A stretch of 64,000 nt of DNA from Flaveria trinervia (Eukaryota > Streptophyta > Magnoliopsida > Asterales > Asteraceae): contig CM046451.1 in NCBI GenBank assembly GCA_025506515.1, forward strand, positions 50,013,645-50,077,644, in the 5' to 3' direction. Both the position numbers and the translations under genes were made by a program. Under the pieces are notes generated by a model. The model saw only the letters and a program-made list of their open reading frames with translations, did no database searches and had not been told where the DNA came from. Positions 56,715-64,000 of this stretch are shown one piece after another. Positions within the stretch are counted from its first letter, which is position 1. Each line of letters opens with the position of its first letter.

Positions 56715-59505
56715 GCCTTAACCGGCTTAGGTGACCCAGAGGAATCACACATCATAAACTCAACCCATTGTCCTTTAGAGTATGAGGGCATATCTTTCTT
56801 CCTAGTCTCCTCACTATTAGACACTATACTTGATTTTTCTATCCATAAGCCAGTTTTCTGTAAGGCCTGTTTGTGGTAAACAGATGACTGGCTTATGGTT
56901 TGAACTTTAGGTTCACTAACACTCTTAGGTGGAGTGTTAGATCTTATTTTAGAAAAACTTGGTTTCGTATCATTAAGTTCAATTTTCTTTCTGGGCTTCT
57001 GATAATAAGGACAATTAGAAGAGATATGTCCTCATTTTCCACAACTGTAGCAAGATCTCGCTTCTACAGATTAAAGAAAACTTTTATGTGATGTTGGGTT
57101 TAGTGAAGGTGTGAGGTGTGTCTGGTTTGGTTTTGTTAGTAATCTTTTAGATGTTTCATCCTTATTAACAAAATTAATTGTTTTAACATTTTGAACATCT
57201 TTAACTTGCACTTTGTTTGACTTTGATGATTTATATGTTTTTGGTTAACTGGTTTAGTAATTTTTGGTTCTGAAATGGACGTTGGTGAACCTGACCTTAC
57301 ATTAACCCTTTTAAATTCATCATCCAAATTCTCAACTGGCATTTTGCCTTTTGATTTCAAAGTAGAATCCTTCTAATTAGTGCCAGATTTCACAGGCTTA
57401 CCTGTGAAATCAGGATCACTAACTAGAGGAGTGGACACCACATGATCCTTAACTGGGTTGTTATTGATAGGTCTATATTTTGTATTCAAAAGGATCTCAT
57501 GTGGTGGCGGAACTACTTTGTAACCCAAACCTTCCCCATTATTTCGTTCTTTCACTAAGTTCTGAACTATGTGAGAAGAACTAGCCCAACTATGCAGTTT
57601 TTGTGTTAAAGAATTAACCTCGACTTCCAAAACTACTTTCTCTTTTTTAGTTTCTTCTAATTAATTTAAATAAAACTTTATATCATTAGATTGATTTAAG
57701 GCAACAACCTCGGTGTCACGTAATTGTTTACCCAAAAGTTCTATCTTTTCTTTAAAACTGCACTCGTTTTGTTTTAATATACGATTAGCTTCGGTGCAAT
57801 TTGTAAGTCATTTACTAAGTTATCATTGTGTTCTAATAACCTAGAAAATTTCATATCAATGCTTTCCTTAAATTTTTCACATTCAGAACAAGGATGTTTT
57901 GCAAATAATTGATCTAAAGAACTTACCTGTGAGGAGTCAGTTGAATCAACCATCAAAGTAGAGTTAGACTCTTCTATTGTTGGAGATTCTAAACTTGTTG
58001 CTCTGAGCTCTTCCTCAACCAAGTGATTTACCACGTTCACAGCTTCTTCTGTATCTGACATCGCTTGAACAGCTGCAATCTCACCTTCACTGGCAGACCC
58101 ATCACCTAATGCTTCGATAAAGGCAATATTTGATTCTCCAAGAGAAACAAATCGGAAGGACCAATATTGTCCTTCATCAACTTCAGCAGTTAGTGTCTGT
58201 GTCTCTTTACTTGAAGAACTAGTTCCAATCACTTCTTTATCTTGACGGTTGAAAGTAGGAAATGGTTACCATTTCCAGTTTTCTTGGGCTTCACACATTC
58301 ACGTTTAAAATGCCCTTTTTACCACAGTTGAAGCAGGTGACCTTGGTTTTGTCAAAACTAAAGGTTGTATCTTTCATGGCTACTAGATTCTGCCCTGTCT
58401 TATTGACAAACTTTTTAGCTCTTCTAACTACACTTCCTAGAGCCCACATGATGCCTATTCTCTCCAACTCGTTCTCATCAACTTGCTCGTAGTCTTCATC
58501 TGCAAGATGACAATTTCCAATCTTCCCAGCAACTAAACCATCATAGGATTGAATAACTACTGCTAGAAGATCCATATGCTCTTTTGCAAGTTCCACTGTG
58601 ATATTAGCGAGACTCTCGGTCTTCAACTTCGTAGTATTGGCTTCAGGCACTATGTATTGGGTTCCAGATGACCCTAACGTTTCTGGTCCTGAAGTAGTGG
58701 TTTGGGAAGGAGCTAGGCACGAATGTTGTTTCTAATGGTGCTCCTGAAACAGCTGGAGTTGGAACTGAGTTGTAGAGCGAAGGATTCTGAACGTAGGATC
58801 CTTTCTTCGACTTGTACTTCATTCTTAGTTCTTCCTCTCTTAACTTCAAGATAAAGTCATTTATGTCTAATGTCGCAAGAATGTCGTTTTGTCTCAGGTT
58901 AGACACAAATGAGTCACATTTCTCAAGCAAACCATCAGCAAAGCTTGAAACTTTATCTTCCATTGATGTGGTTACGCCATGAGTATGCAGCTCACTCATG
59001 AGATGATAAAATCTATCAATAATATCATCTAAGCTCTCATTCCCTATCGAAGAGAAGTTATCGAACTATTTCTTGAGAGCCTTAGCCTTCAGTGCTTTTA
59101 ATGTTGCATTTCCATCATATCTCTTCTCTAATGCCTCCCATAACTTTTTGGCCTGCTTGTTCTCAGAAAACTAATGAAAGATGTCTTTCGGTATTGACTA
59201 AGTCAACATGGCGTAAACTTTCTTCTCAGCATTGAAGAGTATCTTCTGAGCCTCGCTCATTCCTCCCATCGTCAACTTGACTCCATTTGCACTGACTGGT
59301 ACCGTGTAACCAGTCTCTATAGAAGTCTAAAGATTGGGATCCACTCCATTTAGGTAATCTCAAACCGTTGTTTCTACTAAGGATATTCATCTAATGTTAA
59401 TAGCTTTGGCGGTTTATTGTGATTACCAATCTCATTCTCTAGAAGCAGTAGGTTCTGGATGCGTGAGTCCTTTCCTACAGTAAACATAGCAAACTGCTCT
59501 TCCAT
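56715..59505 (-). pseudogene. D gag with two CCHC knuckles
   Basis: The start is ATG 59505-59503 (MEEQFAMFTVGKDSRIQNLLLLENE). The core is at 58999-58643 (MSELHTHGVTTSMEDKVSSFADGL, ILATLDINDFILKLREEELR). The first knuckle near 58350-58310 starts CFNCGKKG, then a one-base deletion shifts the frame. A coiled-coil/acidic region (58232-57373) follows. The second knuckle near 57065-57015 keeps all four ligands but has an in-frame TGA inside. The layout is the same as A2 gag. Confidence 0.84.
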
Positions 59506-59534
59506 CTCTATAAACTTAGTACTTGGAGAGCAGG

Positions 59535-59790
59535 ACAGTTTCAATCGTGCGAATGTACATTGAGTATGGATCACTCATGCGAATGAACTGTGAGTATGGA
59601 TCACTCGTGGAATGAGGGGTGCAAATGAATTCAATCATGCGATTGAATTCAGTCGTGTGTATGAATAGGATGATTGGAAGCTAACGACATGGGTTGTTCA
59701 GTCATGCGAATAAGGTATGTGACTAAGTTCAGTCGTGTGAATGGAGTGAACAAATGAGTTAAATCATACGAATGAGCTAGTCGTGCCATT
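59535..59790 (-). promoter_or_regulatory. D leader array between PBS and gag
   Basis: Repeats of TCGTGCGAATG and related forms lie in the leader, with the same motif and position as in A2 (35376-35612). The remaining leader 59791-60004 shows nothing further. Confidence 0.58.
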
Positions 59791-60004
59791 GAAGGCTGCT
59801 GTTTTTGCAAAATCGAAGATTTTGACACTTTGACACAAAATACGATTTTCTAAGAACCCTAATCTGCTGTATAGTGAAAAATCGAAACTTTAACACCTAA
59901 AAACGTCAAAAACACCTGTTGAAGAAAATGTTGTGACTCTTTTGATTAATACGTAGGTTTTGACACCAAACCTACCTGAATCAAACGCAAAATCAAGAGC
60001 CAAA

Positions 60005-60016
60005 GCTCTGATACCA
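60005..60016 (-). other. D primer binding site
   Basis: Minus strand TGGTATCAGAGC lies two bases from the D LTR. It is a perfect initiator tRNA-Met site. Confidence 0.92.
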
Positions 60017-60018
60017 CT

Positions 60019-62716
60019 TGTTAGGAAGGACCGTGTACGTACGGAGTACTAACTGATTCTACGTTATACCGGATCAAATAGTGTGGAATCCTATTTGATT
60101 GGTGATCCAATCAGTGAGAATGATAACCCGATCAATAAAAATTGAACTAAAATTTTACGAACGAATAGGAATCGATCAGGAACGAACTATGAACTTGGAC
60201 AGGTTGTTTTGGACGCTCTGGATGGCTATGTAAGGCCCCGTTCCCGGAGATCTCACAGTTGGTCATTCACAGCATTAAATACATTAACATTATAAATTTA
60301 CGAGCTTAAGCAGCAGAATTATTTTAACAAAAACCATTCATTTCATTAAAACACTGTTGTTGAGCAATACGCTATTATTTAACCGAATAAAAAAGAATTG
60401 TTTAATTGCATTACAAAACAACAGGAATAATAAGTATGAATAGATGTCAGTCTTTTCCTGCCGAGTAGCTTCATCCTCGTGCCATCCTCAGCAATATTTA
60501 CCTGCCAACTGAAAATGTATAAAAGTCAATGTTTCTAAGTGAGTTCTAGTTTTAAAAGTAATAAAATACTTTCTGTAGATATATATATATGAAAATACTC
60601 TTTTCGTGAAAACTTCATCTCTTTATACGTGAGCACGCATTAACTATACAATCAGATAATGCTTCATCTCTTTATTGTATGCCTTGTTAACTCTGTATTC
60701 TTTTACTTTTATCTTTCACTGTCTATGTGAACCAATGAGCAATATCATAAACTATATGCGCGGGGGAAATGGTGTTGGGCCATCTGTTCCCACAAGGGGC
60801 TCTACATACTGTATACAAGGCTGGCCCAGACACCTAGGGTACGCTGCAAAGGTCCGCCAATCTCAATTGACTGGCCCCATGTGCATCTTAGGGTAGCTAA
60901 CCCGCATCACGTTGAGCTAACGACCTCATGGTCGTGCACCTCCTATAATCTTGCAAGACTTGTTAACATTTTAAATTAAGTTTCACTTCTCTTCTTTATT
61001 ACTCTTTCACTTTATTATTGGTAATACTTTACGTTACGATAATAAACACACCACGTAAAGTCACATACTGATAGTAATAATAATAATAATAAGGACCAAT
61101 CATAAGGCAATCATCATGCACGAAACCAAGTATTTATAAGCCCTAGTCAAACCTCGGTCAAAACCTTAAAAGCACAGACTCCCAAAAATTCTGAAATAAA
61201 TTCTAAGTGTTAGGCGCTTTGACACTATTTGGGCGCATAGGCCCTGCTCGGGTGTTTTATCACTATGCAGGCGTATCAGCCAACACTTAACCCTTTCAAC
61301 ACTTAGGCCCATGAGCTATTTCAGGCGCGCATGGGTACTATTCGGGTGTATAGCCCATTCGGACGCATGGACACTTAGACGCATGGGCTTTTCGGGCGTA
61401 TGGAAACTTAGGCACATGGGGTTATTCAGACGCATGGGCACTATCGGGGCGCATGGCCCTATACTTAGTCATCCGACTAATATTCTAGGCGCATGTGGGC
61501 ACTGTTCAGGCGCATGAGATACACTTAATCATTTCTAAGGCATTTCCAGGCGCATGGGCCTTATTTAGGCGCATGAACCTTCTGTTCAACATGTTTCTAG
61601 GATAATTTCGAATCCAAACATCAAGCCTATTTGTTCTAAGCTTACCAAGGCTATTCTAAACATGAACAACCTATAAGCATCTAAGAATCATCATCAAACA
61701 TGCATAAAACATACGGGTATACATACATAACCATTGTAAAATCGTTTTAATACATTTTCAGCCCCAAGAAGAGTTTAAAACAAGTAAAACCAGGGTCTAG
61801 AAACTCACCTGGTGAAACTTTTGGTGTATCTTCCTTCTGACCCATTTGCAAATGAGTTCGAACACCTAGGAACCCACACGAACACACACAAGCACATAAG
61901 CATATAACCGAGACAAAACCCAACACAAACACTTAAAAACTTCGAATTCTTACCTTGAATTCAACCTCTTCTTTTCTTCTTCTTCAAAAACCAAGAGTGT
62001 TTCTGCTCTCTTCCTTTCTCTCTTTAAAATGACCGAAGATTTGGGTTTAGAAAAAGTGATGGGCAGCCATGCCACCTTTATCACCAACTTTCCAAAGATT
62101 TTGTCCTTTTGGACACTTTTAGTCTATCCACTTGGGCTTTATTATTTTTCTTTCTTTTATTCTTCATTTCTTGTCTTTCTTTTAAAGGAATAACCGGGTG
62201 TTACAGGCTAGGGTTTATGTGTATGCGTAATATCTCTTCAAGTATCTTTTTTTCACGAATTAGATGGTATTTATAGGTTATTGGTTTCCATTTGTACGAT
62301 TAAACCTTTAGCATGGTTCAGTCGTGCGATTGAAACATGCGATTGAGTCATACACACGACTGAAGGTTCAGTCATGCGACTAAGTCAGTCTTATGTCTCA
62401 ATCATACGACTGATCCAGTATCCTGGTTCGGTCGTGCGACTGGTCCATAAGCATGATGTATTCATGCGTATGGTCCATAAGTATGGGCCATTAGCATGAA
62501 TACTCATCCGACTAGGTTGAATATAATACTCAATCATTATTGACTTAGAATTATGTACAACAATCTTAAACCTATAGAAGAAGTCATACATATGAATTAA
62601 AGATAAACAAACATCAAATCATATATCATATTTCATTACATTGTTAAATTACACATACGTAAGAAATGAAAGACTTTTACATTTAAGCACATAAACTAGG
62701 TACACATGTATCTACA
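60019..62716 (-). repeat. 5' LTR of D, split by a Gypsy-like solo LTR
   Basis: Segments 60019-60228 and 62211-62716 form one LTR (plus strand TGTTAGGAAGG to GTATCTACA). The CAGTCGTGCGACTG-type array is at about 62285-62500 and the TATA box CCTATAAATACC (element sense) at 62266-62277. The outer flank TTGGC (62717-62721) lies in the gag of element E. Confidence 0.88.
60229..62205 (-). repeat. Gypsy-like solo LTR with GGCGCATGG array
   Basis: The 1977-bp sequence has termini TGTAA...TTACA and perfect target duplications GGCTA (60224-60228 and 62206-62210). In minus sense it starts TGTAACACCCGG and ends GGGGCCTTACA, a style I associate with Ty3/Gypsy chromovirus LTRs; the family call is inference. 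There is no internal region. An array of GGCGCATGGGC-type units lies at about 61200-61580, and the TATA box CTTATAAATACTTGG (minus sense) lies just downstream at 61131-61140. A short (TAA)n run is at 61077-61092. No coding frame of interest was found. Confidence 0.85.
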
Positions 62717-63240
62717 TTGGCTCTCATTGCAATCATAGCCATTTGCCACTACAAATCCATTTCTTCCACATCTCCCATTTCTTCCAAGTCCTCCTGGATC
62801 AGATAAGCAGAAGTGAGTCTACCTCCCAAGTAAGCTTCAAAGCTAGCAACAAAGGCATTGTAAGTTGCCTTTTGCTCTTTTGATCTTGGGTCTTCAGGAG
62901 TAGTTGAGGAAGATGTAGAGAACCCTATTGGTTGTGATGGTGTTGAAGGCTTGTTGGTTGATGGAGCAGCAATGAAACCATTTGTCTTCATTTGATCTCT
63001 TGAGGAAAGAAAATCATCGACCTCAGTGATGAATGCATTTTCTATAGTGTGAGTGTCTGTTGAAAATTTATAAGCTTCAATAACTCGAGGTCCACAAGAT
63101 TTCGGCTCCTCTCATCAAGTTCAAGAGCTGGCAATCATGATGTCCAAGGTGGTACTCTCTAGATCAAGAGTGTTTTCTTGCAGATGAACAGTGACTGTTG
63201 AAGAGATTTCTTGCAGTTTACTAAGTAGAGGTAGTTGAAC
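62717..63240 (-). pseudogene. Element E gag fragment
   Basis: The minus strand encodes NAFITEVDDFLSSRDQMKTN, a Ser/Pro/Thr linker, then ATYNAFVASFEAYLGGRLTS and DLEEMGDVEEMDL, a TAG stop and WQMAMIAMRA. The last block is the pre-knuckle segment usual in Copia gag. D is inserted right after it. The upstream part 63240-63060 is helical and charged. Element E is the oldest layer visible. Confidence 0.75.
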
Positions 63241-63312
63241 ACTCTATTAGTAATTCAATCACCAGATCAATCAAGTTCTGCTCAGATCTAGGCAGATCTG
63301 AAAAAGAACTGA

Positions 63313-63324
63313 GAGCCGATACCA
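63313..63324 (-). other. Element E primer binding site
   Basis: Minus strand TGGTATCGGCTC lies two bases from the LTR start. It shares TGGTATC with the initiator tRNA-Met site but differs in the last five bases, unlike all other elements here. Confidence 0.7.
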
Positions 63325-63326
63325 AT

Positions 63327-64000
63327 TGACTAGGTTTGAGAATGATATTCTCTATTGATGTGAATCAACAAGAACCGAATATGATGATTGAGTCAATGAT
63401 TGTAAGGCGGAATCAAACAATCAAGGAACATTGAATGCAAGAAATACTCATAAATGTTGTTTGTATTAATGAAGGTAATCGGTTACAATGAGTGCTAGGG
63501 TAAGAGCATTAAACAGTAACAAGACACCTTGTAAACATAAGACTAAGCAAAAGATTATAATTGTCTAGAATGTGTATAAACAGTCACCTCACATACGAGG
63601 TTTTCTATTATATTTATAGGTTGACAAGATACCTTTTACAAAATAACTAAACTACCCCTAACCTATACATCAGAGAATTAGTCTAATTCTTCATCAGCAT
63701 TTCTTTTGTTCATCCGCATTTGACTAATGTGGATGTGTTGATCTTGATCAGCATTTCTTTTTGGTCTTCAGCATTAGTGTTTGGTCATCAGCATTGACAA
63801 ATACGGATGAACAAACACATATGCGCATTTGTTGCCGGGCATCCGCATTAGTAAATGTGGATGTACAAATACTTGTCAACATTTATTTCTGGATATCCAC
63901 ATTTGTTAATGCGAAAGAACAATACTTGTCAGCATTTGTTTCTGGCTATCCGTATTGTTAATGCGGAAGAACAAATTCTTGTCAGCATTTGTTTCCGGCT
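63327..64000 (-). repeat. Element E 5' LTR (partial) with AATGCGGAT array
   Basis: The LTR starts TGACTAGG on the plus strand and runs off the window. A TATA box CCTATAAATATA (element sense) is at 63609-63620. Upstream in element sense (63690-64000) is an array of GCATTTGTT, ATCCGCATT and AATGCGGA units that pair as CCGCATT/AATGCGG inverted repeats. Confidence 0.75.

Larger units (their letters stand above)
1065..62716 (-). mobile_element. Element D: old SIRE-like Copia element split by nested insertions
   Basis: The element is discontinuous: 5' LTR 60019-60228 plus 62211-62716, PBS 60005-60016, gag 56715-59505, protease 56561-56714 and 15173-15353, integrase to RNase H 3811-1065. The reading order and protein similarity run straight across the gaps left by removing the inserted elements. 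For example, a protease-integrase boundary sequence at 15173 continues at 3811. It was interrupted by A0, C1, B and a solo LTR, so it is among the oldest elements here. It interrupts the gag of element E at 62717. Its 3' LTR lies beyond the left edge. Confidence 0.85.

Noticed and set aside
60675..61517. Possible host genes (short plus-strand ORFs)
   Set aside because: They lie within the solo LTR bounded by GGCTA duplications, are short, and the second simply translates the GGCGCATGG array.
1..64000. Integrated pararetrovirus or other true virus sequence
   Set aside because: All coding fragments match gag-PR-IN-RT-RNase H order with LTRs and target duplications; no movement or coat protein signature is seen.

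Overview
The window is plant nuclear repeat DNA. It contains no recognisable host gene, rRNA or tRNA. Almost every base belongs to LTR retrotransposons nested inside one another. Most are Ty1/Copia elements of the Sirevirus (SIRE-like) type: initiator-tRNA-Met primer sites (TGGTATCAGAGC), gag with CCHC knuckles, gag-PR-IN-RT-RNase H order, the YVDD reverse transcriptase box, AGGGGGAG polypurine tracts and a third ORF (ORF3) after pol. The ORF3 type resembles the 'putative plant transposon protein' family that I associate with eudicots, particularly Asteraceae; that placement is inference. All positions were counted by hand and may be off by a few bases. Identity statements are by eye.

Layout, oldest to youngest. 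Element E (gag 62717-63240, PBS, LTR from 63327, minus strand) was hit by element D (minus), whose pieces are 1065-3811, 15173-15353 and 56561-62716. D was then hit by: A0 (plus strand, LTR 330-1064, running off the left edge); C1 (minus, 3812-15172, complete); B (minus, 15354-56560, a rearranged LTR-internal-LTR-internal-LTR array); and a Gypsy-like solo LTR (60229-62205, TSD GGCTA) inside D's own LTR. B was hit by the A composite (16449-36565, minus, three LTRs) and by a solo C LTR (40603-41025 plus 53366-53739). That solo LTR was hit by a complete C2 element (plus, 41026-53360, TSD ATAAG). Every gag-pol is broken by stops or frameshifts, although many catalytic motifs are still readable.

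The main unexplained signal is regulatory. Each family carries its own short palindromic motif as a dense array in the U3 of its LTR, usually directly upstream of a TATA box: A and D use TCAGTCGTGCGACTGA, B uses GCGAAACTATAGTTTCGC, C uses CTTCCGAAG, E uses CCGCATT/AATGCGG, and the Gypsy-like solo LTR uses GGCGCATGG. The same motif recurs inside each element, in the leader between PBS and gag and upstream of ORF3. In A (two copies) and B the ORF3 side looks like an autonomous gene: motif array, TATA-like box, 5' splice site, an intron holding a second array, a 3' splice site, then the ORF3 start codon. This suggests that ORF3 is expressed from an internal, spliced, array-controlled promoter.

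The long non-coding stretch between pol and ORF3 of A and B also holds tandem hairpins with an invariant CACC loop and stems that change in a compensatory way. Family A additionally carries up to four hairpins sharing a CTCAGAC loop. Both look like conserved structured elements.
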